This document shows positions 37,601 to 52,077 of a stretch of DNA of 64,000 nucleotides, in pieces. Origin of the DNA: Acanthaster planci (taxonomy: Eukaryota; Echinodermata; Asteroidea; Valvatida; Acanthasteridae). The stretch is from NCBI RefSeq assembly GCF_001949145.1, contig NW_019091362.1:5229831-5293830 (forward strand), in the 5' to 3' direction. The notes under the pieces were generated by a model. That model was not told the origin of the DNA. It did not search any database and worked only from the letters and a program-made list of their open reading frames with translations. Positions within the stretch are counted from its first letter, which is position 1; each line of letters begins with the position of its first letter. A program made the translations under genes and the position numbers.

Positions 37601-40600
37601 CTGAAAATTACATTTGCGTCAGCCATTTACATGTCTCCATATGGACAGAAATTCACATAATAGTGATGTTTCATGCCATGCTTATTTCGGGGTGCATGTT
37701 CTTCCCAGCAGGCCACATCACCATAAACAACATCTCAATCAATCACCACCTAAACAAAAATATAATTAACTGTCAGAACGACGGACGTGACTTAACGCTA
37801 CGATCCCTCGGGGAGATACGCAGCCCTCACAGGCTGGGTTGTTTGTAGGCGTGCAAGCATGCACTTTCTGTTCAAACCTCATTTTAATAAAAACAAAACA
37901 TAAGTTCACGAACGACTCTCCACATCCAAACGTCTTGAGGCTCGTCTATTCGTAAACCCATGTAACTGGGTCTAAAGATCTACACAATCCACTCAGCGTA
38001 AATATTCGCAGGAAATAATTTATGCCAACACTTTCAAGCTTGTTCCAGTTGTTTCGACTTTTGGGATTCAGGAAGGTAAACCATCTGGGTTGGATTTCCC
38101 TTTGTTGTTAAACAGTGAAATTACAATATAGACCTACATCTTCGTGTTCAAAGTGTTTAATTGTCCACTGAACACTGAGGAAATCCTTACAAACCTCTCT
38201 TGGTTCTAAACGCTATATAGGCCTTATATTTAGCTGAAATCAGACCTTTCAATAGACGTTTTAAAAACATTTCAGAAAATGATCACTTCTTGAAATACTT
38301 TCTTGAGCTCTCCTCTTTCCACAGAGAATCTGAGGGTCTGTTATAACGACTAAGAGAAAATTCGGGATCGGTGTGGTGAAGAATATGAGCAAAATGTCGA
38401 TGAAATATCTTGAGAATAATATTGTTCTGAACTGTTGTCTCCTCGCTCTCCAGGCGTGGTTCACTCTGTCATTAGCTTTACCTGCCCTTGACATGAGAAA
38501 AGGCCAATGCTACAGCGTTACTGTAAGTGGAATACTCGACACAAACTGGGGAATGGCAAGAAAAAATGGAAGGGCACATAGGCAGTTGCCGGGTTTCTAC
38601 TTTAATGCATTTCCCCTTCCAACCATTTCCAATGTCTTACCGCTATGATCCCCAGGGCTCTCTTCTCAGCATCTTTTCATCTGGTAGTAATTGAACTATG
38701 AATATATATATAGCCTACTCCTGGTTAATGAAGGCACGCACAAATGGGTCTTTCGTCCTGTTATTCCCTAATGGATAATAAAATGCCAATATTCGTACCG
38801 ATATTTCCAGTGACAAGATGACGAATAGGACATAATAATTTCAAAATCCTTCTTGACGATCATGTAATTCCCACTGGAGACACAAAATGGACATTAAAAC
38901 CGCTACTGCATGTATTGTGGTTTAATATTAGGTTCAAGGCGAATGCCGCACTCAATGCACTGCAGCATGAAACTACATGTACATGTACAGTACATACTTA
39001 TTGTCATCATGCATGCAGTATAGCGTGTGGATTTTACGTGTAAACAAGCAGTGGGGTAGCCTACCACACCATGTTCGTGTATACATGCTATATATATATA
39101 TATATACTGTATATAAAATCATATTCTTACTCTTGTCAGTTGATTAACGATATCCAAGGGATATACTCTGTCCACTCAAGTCCCGCTTGTAATCATCACT
39201 GAACCAAGTGAGCAAGTTGGAAACATTCATCTAAGCTTGGGGATTTCTATTTTTAACATCGCCAATTCTGCCAGTCAATTGCTTTATCGAATAATCCGCG
39301 GCTTCGGGCCATTGCGCATAATAGTTTGTACTATCCTGACTATGTCAGCGTCAATTATGCTAATGCCAAGTAGATCCAGGTCCTGGGAACTCTGGCAGCG
39401 GTGGCTGGGTCAATTGTCGGCTGACTGAATGCACAGATTTGGCCATGAACTTCCGCGTTCTTCACGATGTAAACATTTTTATGCATGGTCCAGCGTTCTT
39501 CCTGTGTGATGCGATCTAAACACAACTGGCGGCTGAAAATGCATGTATGTTGAAAACATGAACAACTGGAAATGTGCTACGCTAAAGGTATTTGACAGAT
39601 ACAATTATGTTTGAAGCATTCTGCCTAGGCCTCTCTTTGGCTTTACTGAGACGATCCTGCATGCCACCATGTTGAGTCAGAAACTTGAAGACGAGAACTA
39701 TTGTCAGTGGAAAAAGACGAATTCACTTTTTTCAGACTGAAGAGATATTGACATTCGTAGACCCACAGGACTAGAAGACGGGTGTGGCTTTTGGTAACCC
39801 GTACTACTACTAGTTTGTTTGTCATACTGACAAGATGTTGACAAAATAGTAGGCCTACCTCCTGCTATTTTATCAATCAGAACTACGGTTTCTCAACTAG
39901 CTACATGTACATGTAGGTGTCGAGTAGCGGGCTGTCTGCACTCATCGTAAGCAAACGTGTCTTTCTAACAAGGGAATTCTTGTTATTACAGCCACTCTAG
40001 TAAATCTTGTCAACATGAGAAACTTAAGTTCGCTGCGAGCGTTTCGGATTGAGCTTTTACAGATTATCTCCATAATTATTAGCGCTTGGTCCGGACTTGA
40101 GAAAGTATCTGATCAATGCTACTTTTTTACATTTACTATCAAATTTATGTACGATCGTCACCAAAGCTATTAGAGAAATTCTCCCTCAATTCTCACCAAG
40201 TAAAAAGTTAACAGTAACAGTCCAGAATAAAGAATATTAGTTTAACACCGCTGCCTTAGAACCAAGAAAATAACCAGTGGTCTATAGCACACGTGACACA
40301 TTTGCAGCGCAGCCCTTGCCTCATTGCAACAACGTTTTAATGCTCTTGAATTCCTGTAAATTTGATTTAAAGACAGAATTTCAGATTTGTCTGTAAATCA
40401 TACTTGAAAATGACGGTATTTAGTTCGCTAAACTGATCACTTTACCAAGAGACGCCTGTTGTATAAAAAATATCAACAACAGTCCTTTCGAACTGTTAAC
40501 TTGCTTAAAGTTAAACAGGGAGCCTGCCTTCGGGTGAAAAGATCACTACAGTAATAAGTAAAACATCAGGGACTATTCGACTGGTGTTTTCTCATTTCCG

Positions 40601-42417
40601 GTGTAGCTTGAGGCTTAGTCTCCTTTGAGAAAGATTATCTCAAGCGCACTAAGCATGTCTCACATCTGCGCAGCAAACAAGACTCTCATAAATAACGATG
40701 CTAGGTGAGATTTTGCAAAGAAACATGTCCATATTAAACCAGTACGAATGTCACTTACTGTTTGGACAGTTATTACTCTTGTGATGGCAATAAATGACGT
40801 TGAATATAACACCATTCATGATAATATCCAAGCACGGATCACGCGTACCTTTTATCTCGAGGACTTCAGCCTACAGATCTCTTCAAAATGTGCATGCACT
40901 AATGCCAAATGTGTGTTTTACATTCTTCCAACGAACAAATCCAATAGTCGCTCTTCTCACAAGCATGGACATTAGTTTGTAATCCTATGAAGCAGAATAT
41001 TGCACTTAACACCCTACAGCCACGCCGCAGCGACAGGCCCACAAAGCTATAATTCCTAGACCACGCAAGGCTGCGCAAATAAACAACGTCATAAATTTCC
41101 GCAAATGGCGGACAGATAGAGGCATCTCCCATTATTAACTGCTGATTGGGGACCTGATGGGAGACAAAAAAAGAAGGAAATTATACCGGTACCTGCAGAA
41201 TTTAATGACCACTCTGCTGCTAGTATCACCGGTCAGTTGCCTTTATAAACGAAACCATGTATGCTTTCCTGCTTAAAAGAGTTGCCTGTTTATTGGGTGG
41301 CTTAAAGGAGAGTTGGAACATCCCTGGAGTTCTTCGTACAGTGAAATGGATTGGAATGGTTAACGACAGACGGTCCCACTTCTAGTTAATCTCCACGGAA
41401 CTGCCTTAAGCAGACAGTTACTGCCCCCCCCCACACACACACCAGCCTCTGGCAAGTTATTTCCTTATTTCACATTGCCCGTTTACTGGCAAAAGCACCA
41501 TTGCGTTTTCCTGATCCAAAGGGATGGCGCGGTTATCAAATGCCCACATCTGCATAGGCCTTCGCTCCTTCAATGTGCATTCCCTCAGCCAACATACCTT
41601 AATAGGTTCATTAGCACCACGAGAAAAACATCTCCGTTACTGAAATATCGCAGAAATGAATGTAGGCCTATTTCTAATGGGCGTGATGAGTGAGGATCTC
41701 CTATTAAAATGCAAACATTTGAACAAACACCAATAAATCCGAAAAGTAATTTTCTTTGAAATTAAGACTGCAAAAGAAACTTGATTATCCCACTTCACAA
41801 CTAAGAGCCATCTATATATTACGGGCACGACGGTGTGGCATAGGCCTAGTTGTTTCTTTGTTCCTAGCGTGCGAATCCCCTCCCACACCCAGCGGCGAAA
41901 CAAGTATGTGCATGCCAGCATTTTCTAATCTGACAGTGTGCCTACCATGAAGCATTCGGCCTACATCCCTGATTTTGCATGTGGATAAAAAGTACTTTTC
42001 TTTAAACCACACCTTTTTCAACATGACCAGGGAGTTGTTGCTATGACCAACGATAAGGCGCTCACTCGTGGCGGCATCTGATCTGAAAGGTTCACTCTCC
42101 AAAAGATTGAAAACCACTTCCAAAAACCGTGAATACAACTCTGAAAGAGTGACAAGTCTCTTTCAACTTCTCCCATATATGGCTCTCCCTTTTCGGTACA
42201 TTTGCCACAGCTTGTGTGACCGTGTTGATGATTTAGCCATACCTAGATTAAAAATATTTCTTTTCTTATGAATGCTGTTGAAAGTTAATAACGCAGAATC
42301 ACTTGTTCTGACCTGGCTGCGGTTTCCATTGTCTTGATCTTAACAATTGACGGAGTACACCAGCGACGCCAAGCACGTAATCAAGGCGCAGCACTCTTAA
42401 TGTATAAAAATAACGAA
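34651..42417. other. 7.8-kb gene-poor stretch rich in GTAGGCCTAC words
   Basis: No coding region supported. Holds GTAGGCCTAC-type palindromes near 34939, 39849, 41662 and 41840, TACATGTA runs at 38974 and 39902, a (TA)9 microsatellite at 39089-39106, an ambiguous base at 36454 and a C/CA tract near 41426. A frame at 36367-36645 has no family resemblance. Confidence 0.4.
39089..39106. repeat. (TA)9 microsatellite
   Basis: Uninterrupted TA dinucleotides. Confidence 0.95.
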
Positions 42418-42575
42418 TCATTCAGTCTTACCAACTTCAGTTATTCAAATGAACTGTGACGACATCATTCTTTTTGTCACATTATTCATCATCCCATTAT
42501 TCACCCTGTCACCTCTGACTTGTGAAAGGACTCACATCATCATGGACTCAACTAAACTAAAAACAGTGCAAATGC
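42418..42575 (+). mobile_element. Degenerate second copy of the hAT-like MITE interior
   Basis: Shares with 9018-9275 the words CATTCAGTCTTA, CAAATGA(A/G)CTGTGAC, CATTCTTTTTGTCA, TTCACCCTGT and ACTTGTGAAAGGACT in the same order and orientation. It has one ACTTGTG unit where the first copy has an array of 24-bp units, and a 20-base extra ATTATTCATC-type segment. The left terminus is absent and the right one is degraded to ACAGTG near 42569. Confidence 0.7.
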
Positions 42576-45500
42576 TATACATGTTTCATTGCATTTGTTA
42601 CATACACCATGGGTCTTAATTACATCCCAACTCAAGGTCTAAACACAAGGAGCGTTATGCAAACCTTCATTCTAGAATTAATGCGACCACTGGTCGACGT
42701 GTATTCACATGCCGTCATGGGCACAATATGCTGGCTGCACCACATACATTAGAATCTTTCACTCGTCTACCTTGCCAAAACACCTGATTTATCCTTCTCT
42801 CTCTCTCTTCAAAAAATCCCTTAATTCAAGCGAACAGAAACAGCAGAGGTCAAGAGAATGCCAGGCCGATGCTGAGAAACATTAATCAACATGCACCGCA
42901 CCGTCTTGCAAGCGACACCAAACGAGGGCATTTTGACCCTTCGCGCGTGATGGCATGATTGGCTCTCGGAAGATACTAGAGGCACCAGCAGCACAGCTAT
43001 CTCAAGTAGATAGCACGATCGCAGCAATTGTACGTCAAACGTAGTAAAATCAGCATCGCTCGTCGTGGACCGTAAAATGGTGCATATGCCTTTTATGCAA
43101 ACACTGTCTTACTCAGTAGCCAAGCTGCACTGTTCAGCTTCGTCAGTATTTTGCTTTCAATTACAAAATCGAGGAATTTATGAACAACTCTGCATTGAAA
43201 GTGTTGAACATTAAATGACATAGTTACGTTGGATGGTTGAACAAAGTTTGGATCCAGGAAAAAACGTAAGTTGACTGAAAAAAAGGAAGTATATACGTCA
43301 ACATGCCCCCAGACATTCGTCTCGACTCCCGAGAATGGGCCCTGTGCACTTTTCCAGGATCTCAGTCATTGTGTTCTTGAGCCAAGAACACAGAGTGCAA
43401 ACACATTATTTTAGTAAGAACTCAGAAATCAACTTCAAAATATGCTGCGGCAGAAGGACATTGAAGAGTCGTTCAGATCTGTGAATATTAAGCACTTGTG
43501 GCAGACTTCAACACGCACCACGACACACAGAACACAGGCTTGTCATTCATAATGGAGGGCAAATTATGCTTTACCCATCGACAGTCGGGATTATCAATTC
43601 CAGTGCCTCTGTACGTATAATGACATGATGCGGGAGCTACTGCCGAATGAGTTGAATTTCAAACTTGAGTGAATGGTAAAGTCTTCAAACCTTAAACGAA
43701 CGCATCCATATAGCTTCGACTAATGAGATATCCTCCTTCCAACAGGATGTAAAGCAGGCCCCTTATCATCGCAGATATGACCTTTGGAATAACAGGAGTA
43801 ATGCCAGCTAGCGATAGACAATAAGGCAATTTCATTCCGCAAAGAAAACACTCCATTGAAATATTAATATAAGGAAAAATGTGTATGTATTATCAGTGGA
43901 GTTGGCTTTTCGTCTTGTTTATGTGACATATTTGATGCTTAAGGAATTGATTAGAATTAAGGTGAACTTTTAATATTGCATGGAACTTTGAGACTATTAT
44001 TATTTAATCATCTTTATTCATTTCTCAAAATACGTACAAATCAATAAAGATGTGACATAAAACCCCGGTCCCGAGTGGACAATAAATATGTTCAAGTACT
44101 CATGTGTATATTTTCATTCACATATATATACACACATCCACCTGTTTTCCAGATTGCGTCATTCCGACTGCTAAAACACGTAGGATTCTAACATAGTTCT
44201 TCTAACAATCTGATCACGAAAATCTTTATATCTAACGTCCAAATTTGATTCTCCTTCTGTATATAATATAATTCCACACATATACTACGTGTGCAGTTTA
44301 CATGAAGGCAATGCTTACGTTTAGTTGTGTTTTCCAGGGTTGGACTCACTTTGATGCGCTCAGCCAGGTTTTAGACGACTTCAAGCTATCGAATGTATTT
44401 ATTCTGGTGAAGAATGTTCATTCCATCCACAGAAAGAAAAATTGCCTATTTTGTTTAGCTGTGAAGTTGCCGTTGGGTGCTTCACTGGAGTACTGCCCCC
44501 AATATGAGCGTCGTGACTATAAGGTCTCGTGACTGCGTGCCAGCCTCCGTGTACGGAAACCAGAACGCCCGGTGAGAATCAAAGAGCTGAGGCGATGACA
44601 GCAGTCTACGTTCCCACACAGCCACGCCAACAAGACGATGAGGTGAAGAACGAATTTCGTCCTCCTCACGTCAACAGAACTTGCAGCCAGCGCCGCGGCT
44701 TACATAATTACCCGGCCAGCCTAGTCTGAATGCAGCACCCAGGGTGAAATGATAGATATGGGGTCGGCAGTGGATACGCAAATCCCCCGTGGGATAACCG
44801 CTGGGTGTAAGCTCCCCCGCTCCTCTCTCTCTCTCTCTCCCCGCGCTCTGAATAAGCCTTGCGCAGGCTAAGGGTGAACGATGCTCCGGTAGCGCACGGC
44901 CTTATACGTGCATAATGCGCGATGTGTCTACTCATGCCGATGGGATTACCAGTACTTACGGAGCTGGGACATGGAATGCATTTGGCAGCCTAAAACATAG
45001 GGTAACTGTACAACTGCCTCTGGCTGAGGATGTAGAAGCCATTCACTGGCTTCCAAAGTGGCGCATAGCATTGCTAGGCCTACTGTACAAATGGATGTAA
45101 TTTCCTGTCCCCACTCTACGGGCAAATTTCATATTTTGTGCTGTCACTAAAATAAGTGATTTTCATCTTATTATAATTTAAGCTAGTTACGACATCATTA
45201 TCTTATCCCTGGTACCGGTATCGATTAGGAGATCTGGAGGGTAACTGACACGATCCGGCGTGTGCATTTATAGTTTGAAGCTTATAGCGCCGTTTTCTTT
45301 TTTTTGGGGGGGGCATCTCACAGGTAGGGGGAATGCGTGATAATTACTGATTAGTAAGCGGTACAGGAGTGATTTCTCAGAAGTTTCAATCCAATATGAC
45401 GCGTGTTGCCCATCGTACATTGAGCAGTCAAGAGAGAGTGCATTCACGATAGAATGTTTGGGCGTTTTGCTGACCCATCTCAGGAAATTGCGTGTTGCAC

Positions 45501-48500
45501 GAGAACAGCATCTGATTTTTTTTGTACAAATAGTTTAAAAACTGACCGCAAGATGTTACTGAAAGGAGCGCAAAAACACAAGTGTAGGAAATGTTTCGGG
45601 CGGATTCCACTTTCAGTGTGAACACGGCAAAGGATCTCAAAAAGTCTTTTAAAAAATCGGCTTTAATTGAATTAATCAAAGCTTAAAGCTCGGGCAGCCT
45701 ACCTGCACGGATAGACGTAAAGTATAACGTCAATGATTGTTATAACACTTGTTTGTGATACAGGAACTTAATGAAGTTAATTGATTACCAAATTGAAGAT
45801 TTTAATCATTACAGTTGATTTTTTCTTTTACGCAGACAGGAGCTCGGTTACAAAACGCTAACTGCATGATTCGATGTTATAAGAACACTTTTCTCCCACT
45901 GTATACCATAGTGAACTGGTCAGGGAAAATAAGTCTGGATTTCCCCTTCTCAGCCCCCCCCCCCCATACTCTGAGAAAAATAACGTCGTGTCGCGAAATG
46001 TCGTCATTCAATTCGGAAGAAAAAAGCTCTACTTGATACATTCTACTGTAAATTGCAACCTACACATGCAGTATATAGGCCTACTATTATTAAGGCATAG
46101 GCTAACGATTAACCGCAGGCCTACACGCCGTGCAGAGTACAAGCTCAAACTGGACTGTTTAACCAAGCCAAATCCCACTCCCGGCAAGACCGATCTTATA
46201 TTCCATCAAACCGGCAAGCCTCTTTTGATACCAAGTAGCGTGCTTTTTATTGAGATGGAGAGGGTTGGGAGGGGAGGGGAGAGAGGGAATCCAATGCACG
46301 TTAGTAAATGAAACGAAAACCGGCACAGGAGCTAGAGGTTTAAGTAATCCGGCCATTGTTTTGTTAGCCCCAAGCAAAGTCATGGACGTCAGTTTTACTC
46401 TAGTGTTTGGACCTGCTGCAGACTATATCAGGAATTTCAGAGCTAAGATTTTTGCCCGTCACACAGTTTTTAGTCATAAGGAAAGAAGAAGCGGGCCCAC
46501 AAACCCATACAGCAAAGCTAAGTATTATCAATTTCTTTTCCTTTCTATGTAGTCAGGATGGCTCTCAGGATGGCTCTTAGGAAGAAAAGTAGTGGTACAA
46601 TCATTTTTTTCATAAAATATGACATGTTTGCGCCTCGGGTAAGACAAAACTGCATTTGGGCAAACAGTACTTCAAATAATCACAGAGAAGGGTCTAAGTG
46701 AATACTGTAAACATGAAAGCAGACTTGATACATTCTGTTGATTTAGCCGTTTTAACTATTCATTAAGGACAATGTCAACCTAAGCTAGGTTAATCTCTGC
46801 TCCAAGCCAAAAGCGCCGCTCTTAAAGCTCCTATTGTGTGTCTGCTATTCCCCCTTCAGGTGAGTTTTCCCGTCTTTTCTCAGCAACCTCCAAAATACAT
46901 GATTGGAGAAGTGGTTTAGCTTGCTGAACTACAATGGGCCAACTTGAGCAGATTGAAACTGCATTCCCACCAGGATGTTTTGGTTCTGGTTGCAGCTTCT
47001 GGCCAGATCATGGCTCGTCTGCTCAAGTGATACAGTCTTCAGATACAAAGCATGCAAATAGTCGTTCAGTAGTGTTTATACCTTTTCTCCGGTAAACAGC
47101 ACTGCACGCTGGTAGGATGCAGTTCAAGTTCTGAGCACATTATCTCCTTAAATGCTACTACGTGTATTTCGGTGAATTTTAAGAAAGATGTAGGGGTCAT
47201 TTATTTAGATCCACGTCAACAGCTTCCGTTATTCCACCATTTGTGGTTAGCCCTTTTTTCTAACCAGAAAATAATGCTATTCCTCAAATGTTCCTGAAAA
47301 TTTGAATTGCTGGACAACGTCCCTTGTGCATTCATGCCAAATCTCATATTAGCTATATGCCTAATTGATGGTAAATTTGAATTGTTCATTTTGTCCGTTG
47401 CAATGTTTTCGTTCCATTTGTCGCGTTAGATTACAAAATACGCTATGAAGAGTACAAGATAATGAGCGATTTTAGAATCATTATTCCAGCACTCTACAAT
47501 TCATTGCGTTTGTCATTTATCTTAACCACCCCAAATTCACATTCTGTGAGTCTTCACGCATAGGATTTGGACCTAAGACGTATCCTCCCCTTTCCGTTCC
47601 GATTTTGTTTCATCAGTGTCCCATGGTTTTCTCGATCTAGATATTGATGTTGAGAGTTTAAATACTTTTGTACCCATTTTTTTTACACATTTAACCCAGG
47701 TGTTCATTGAAATATGTTAGGGGATGTGTTAAAATGCTAAACGTTGGATCAACATTTGCAGACTCGGCTTGAAGGTCAAAGTGGTAAAACATTGAACTCA
47801 GATGACATTCAAGCACAAATAATGGGCACATTTCTGATTTATGGTGAACTTTAATGTGACTCTTATATGATTTATATTGTGAGCATCCCGATTGTTTGCA
47901 TTCTATTTTGGGACCGTGACTTTTAATTGAGACATAACTTCTTTCCAGGCCTACAAATCTAAGAATAATAAGTGTGCTTTATGCAATCCACGGTGTAGTT
48001 TTTAATCGTTCCCCAGGAGAGTTTCTGGAGAGAATACTAATTAGAAATTACCCATAAAAAGAACAATGCTCCGATCTCAGCCCCGTTGAAGGTTGTAGGC
48101 CAGCAAATGAGCCCAACTTGAATTGCCCGCGTGTACCGGAAATCACGATTTGGAGGCTGTCGAAATTCTCTGCTATTACAGCATTTCGAGGTCCTTGGAC
48201 TTGATGGTTTGTGAAGGAGGATGGGATCTACTATGTACCAACAAGACTGCCAGCTTGTATTTCTGGAAGCGTTAGGTCTAACGGGGCCCTCCAAATTGCT
48301 CTATTTTGCAATGTAGTGCCAGGCATCAATTTTCAAAATGGCGATGCCTCGTGACTGTGTTGAGGAGTGATTATCTGTGGAGAAAAATATCTTCAAAACT
48401 CATCGTATAAGCTACTGAATATCGAAAAAAAAACCCAAAAAGATGAGGAAGTGAGCTTTATTTTGATAAGTATCTTGAACACCTGACAACGTTGTGAGTA

Positions 48501-48815
48501 GGCCTATTTCATTTGATTTTTTGAAGGGGGGATTTATCACTGTTGTCTATGGAAGCTGACAGGTCTGCTCGCTGAAGTCAGAAGCGATTCATTGCGCCCT
48601 CTTGTAGAAACTCATCTCCAAAATGCGTCTCTTGAGGGCGCACTTGTAATTAGCAGCGTACATAGTTCATGCATGCTTGTTGCAAGAGCATGAACAGTAT
48701 GTTGCAATCAATCATGGAGTAGTGTACCATCGGGCGGAACGCTGTCCCAGAAGAAGCTCCCTAATATTTTCCTAATACTGTCAGAGTAAAAAATTCCTTA
48801 CACGCCCAGGAGAGT
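42576..48815. other. 6-kb gene-poor stretch before ZNF593
   Basis: No coding region supported. Holds a (CT)8 run at 44823-44839, GTAGGCCTA words near 45074, 46074, 46116 and 48498, G- and C-homopolymer tracts (45306, 45955), and an inverted pair of TGCGCCCTC near 48593 and 48633. The last few hundred bases should contain the ZNF593 promoter; no TATA box seen. Confidence 0.4.
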
Positions 48816-48819
48816 CACA

Positions 48820-51800
48820 ATGACGCGAATTGCAAGGAAACGTCATCACCGAGGGTACACCCACATCCAGAAAAAGTACCGAACACGGAGGAAAACGAAG
48901 GACTTGGACCAGATCCACGAAGACATGAAACCGGAAGCTTCCAAGCAACTGTTAAATCAAGATATAGATCATGACAAGCCGGGGATGGGTCAGCATTACT
49001 GTTTGCATTGCGCGTAAGGAACATTCACTTGTTATTTGATCAAATTTTCTGTGCATGCAGCTAGCTGAAGCTTTATATTGCCTTGTTACATATACATGTC
49101 ATGACATGTATGCGAATGTGCAAATAATTCTTTGAATCCTTCCATGCCAGTCTCTACATGTATATATCTTGGATGTGACAAGTTGAACAGCATGATTGTG
49201 CCATCACATTACTTTATCTGTTGATTTGTATTAATTCTCTTACTACAGTTGTCTTTTTTGAAACAATCTTCCACAACTGAGAAGTAGGAAAAAAGGCCAG
49301 AATTATCGGCAAATTTTGTTACAAGATCGACATCTCTCTCAAAGATTGCACAATCATGCAGATCGACTAATTTTGCATGACATTTACATGTTACCACGAT
49401 AGAGGCTTATTAGTCAGAAATTGTAATCCCAAGCATGCCAAGGGGTCCTGGGGCTTGTGGGGAGGATAAAATGAAACGGTTAGAGGAAAAACCCCAAACA
49501 AAGCTCCTGAGGTTAGGCCAGTGATTTTAGATTTATTGTTTCTTGTCAGAGCTGGCCTGTGATTTTGGCTCCGCATCAAATATTTCATTATTCATTATTT
49601 TTGATAAAAAGGCGAAACTTGATAGAAAAATTGTCAAACTCCCTACGGCCAAAGTTATGTTCTGGCAATTCCAGTCATCAGACCACAAAAACCCTGAGCT
49701 TGAATGTCCATGGGCACCTTGTCAGCCTAGTAGGGCACCCAGTAGACAATGGAAGTCAAAACATCCCCCAATAGGTACCAAAAATTCAAGCCATGTCTGA
49801 ACCGTGCATGTCCAGTCCTACTGCAATCCCCGGTCTTGCACTAAGACTTTACCTCAGCAGAATCAACAACCACTCGGACGGCAATTCAACAGTCAAACAG
49901 CATCAGGCCAGCACACAATCATGAGTGACGGAGCCACACGCATGTGAAAACAGGATTATTTTTCATGATAGAAAATAATGAATAATGAAAAAAATGCATC
50001 TAAATTTGAAAACCCCTGAAAAATAACGATCAAATTTCATTCGCCTAAACCCACGGAATTGGGTAGGGACTGACAACCCAATTCACATTAAGCCTGGATG
50101 AAATATGAACACAGGTCACAGAGGTGGATGATGAGGAATGTAACACTTCACCAACCTTCTTGGAATCATACATGTACATTGTAACCATAGCCTTTCTGAC
50201 AGGGTTACCATGACTCGAGTTAGTGAATTGACTCAAGTACAACTTGAGTCACAATTTTGGCAACTCGACTCACTACGTTACAATGACTCGACTTAACACA
50301 AAAAACGAGTCACAATTTTTGCAACTCGATGCACTACGTTAAAATGACATTCTAACACAAGTGAATACATTACAGTGACTTGACTCGATTTGAGTCACAA
50401 AAACTAGTGACTCGTTACTCTGGGATATGAGTATACATGTGGCCGGAGTCTGCATGTAAGAGTTGTTTCAATTATTGCAACTACACAGTGTATGTTAATG
50501 AGCTTTTACAAATACAGTCATGACATTAACAATACTATCAGGTGTCCTGTGTCATCACTGGATACCCTAATGTACTCTGGCAATTGTGTTATTTACTTCA
50601 TTAGATTACACTAAATTTCTGTGTTTTGTTTGTGACAGGAGACACTTCATCAGCTTGCATGCCTTAAAGGAGCACTTCCGAACCAAGCTGCATAAAAGAA
50701 GGTAAAAACGCCTTTTTTATTACGCCCTGAATGTATACATACATGTGCACATCACACTGCCCACTGCAGACTGCAACACCTGAACACTGGACCCACGTGG
50801 CTGATACTATTTGCTATGTTTTTCTCTCTTATACATGCACAATTAATAAGGATTGACTCAACTGCAAGTGTAGTTGGGAACCACTGCCAAGGTGGATGTA
50901 ATAAGCATGAGCTGTGCAGTTGTAATGCCATTAAAGGTACATTTGGTTTCTCCAGAGGGGTTTGTTTTTTTATGTGAAAGTGGCTGCTATAGAATTTTGG
51001 CAATCTGCTCTTGAATTCTAACTCTTGAAAATGGGAACTCTGTTTCATTTTCAAATGCTGCCTGAAACCCTGCTGCTTGCATAAACACAGACAAACTTGT
51101 ATGTGATTATGCTAAAAAAAAATCTGTATGTGACTTAGGTCACTGCAAAAAAAACCAAAAAACCTCTATCTGGTCCAATTGCAGCTGCACTGCACAAGAA
51201 ACTGGATACAAAATGGATGCTGTATTTAATGCCATGTATGTTACTTTCAGTTTCTCGCTTATGTGCACATTGTAATGTGAAAATCTTTCTGTATCAACCA
51301 ACTACGTGGATGGTGCCCTCTCTTGATGAAATTTCAGAGTGTTTTTTTTAAAATATGAGTGAGCAGAATAGGTAAAACCTTTTTCAGTAGTGGTAGGAAT
51401 CGCACCACATGGAATGAATGAAATGTGTATTTATTATGGTGACCCAATGCATGTTGGTGATACACTTGAGTCCCTTTAATTTTGTCCAAATTTTTATTTT
51501 GCTTTATAAAAGAAGGCTTTTCTATTTGCTCTGAACAGTAACAAGAGGGGGCATGCTTTTTCAAAGCAGCCATGATTTTTTGGCGGGAACTCCCCACTTG
51601 TGCTGTATGTATGTGTGACCAATTTGTGTTGGCATATGTGGTCATCACCTCTTTGGTTTTCATCAGTGCAAAAGCCTGGTTGCAAAAAGAATCCCACCAG
51701 CCCGTCTTTTCTTTGCTAGTGAAGCAGCACTTCGCCGGGGGGGGGCATCTGGCTGAGGCAAGTGTGGTGCAAAATCACCAAGAGATCCATTGTCCCTTCC

Positions 51801-52077
51801 GCAGCCGAGTAAAAAATCCCTACACTCGGCACCACCAAGAAACACAGAAAAGATGAAGAGAGAAGTGTGTCTGTTATAACAACAACATATTAGTAACCTG
51901 CACGGTTGATTTTTGATCACTGACAGATTAAAAGCTCTTGAGACAGAACCGTACACACAGAAGGAAGCTGAAGCTGCTGCTGGCATGGGGTCTTATCATC
52001 CTCCCAAACTGAAGAAGGTCACTACCCAGGAGGTAGTGGAAGATGAGAACATGGACTCTGCCATGACTGCTAAATAG
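48820..52077 (+). CDS. znf593: Zinc finger protein 593 homologue (Bud20 family), three exons, 135 aa
   Basis: Small nuclear/nucleolar protein; its yeast relative Bud20 is a shuttling factor for pre-60S ribosome export. Exons are 48820-49013, 50639-50701 and 51927-52077, all with GT..AG introns and matching phases, 408 nt in total ending in TAG. Residues 1-25 are strongly basic ([19 protein letters not shown]), the family's typical N-terminus. A C2H2 finger is split by intron 1: YCLHC at about 60-64, then [15 protein letters not shown] at about 71-85. It continues with the conserved [20 protein letters not shown] and an acidic C-terminus. Human ZNF593 is 134 aa, so the length agrees. The methionine is the first in a typical family start, [12 protein letters not shown]. 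Confidence 0.95.
49014..50638 (+). other. Intron 1 of ZNF593, with a simple array
   Basis: Starts GTAAGG and ends TGTGACAG. Frames inside (49543-49800) show no motif. It carries the 61-bp GACTCG-rich repeat listed separately. Confidence 0.7.
50206..50425. repeat. GACTCG/GAGTCA-rich array with a 61-bp unit
   Basis: GAGTCACAATTTT(G/T)GCAACTCGA recurs at 50246 and 50307, exactly 61 bp apart, followed by a third, diverged unit and then more GACTCGATTTGAGTCAC words. It lies in ZNF593 intron 1. Confidence 0.75.
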
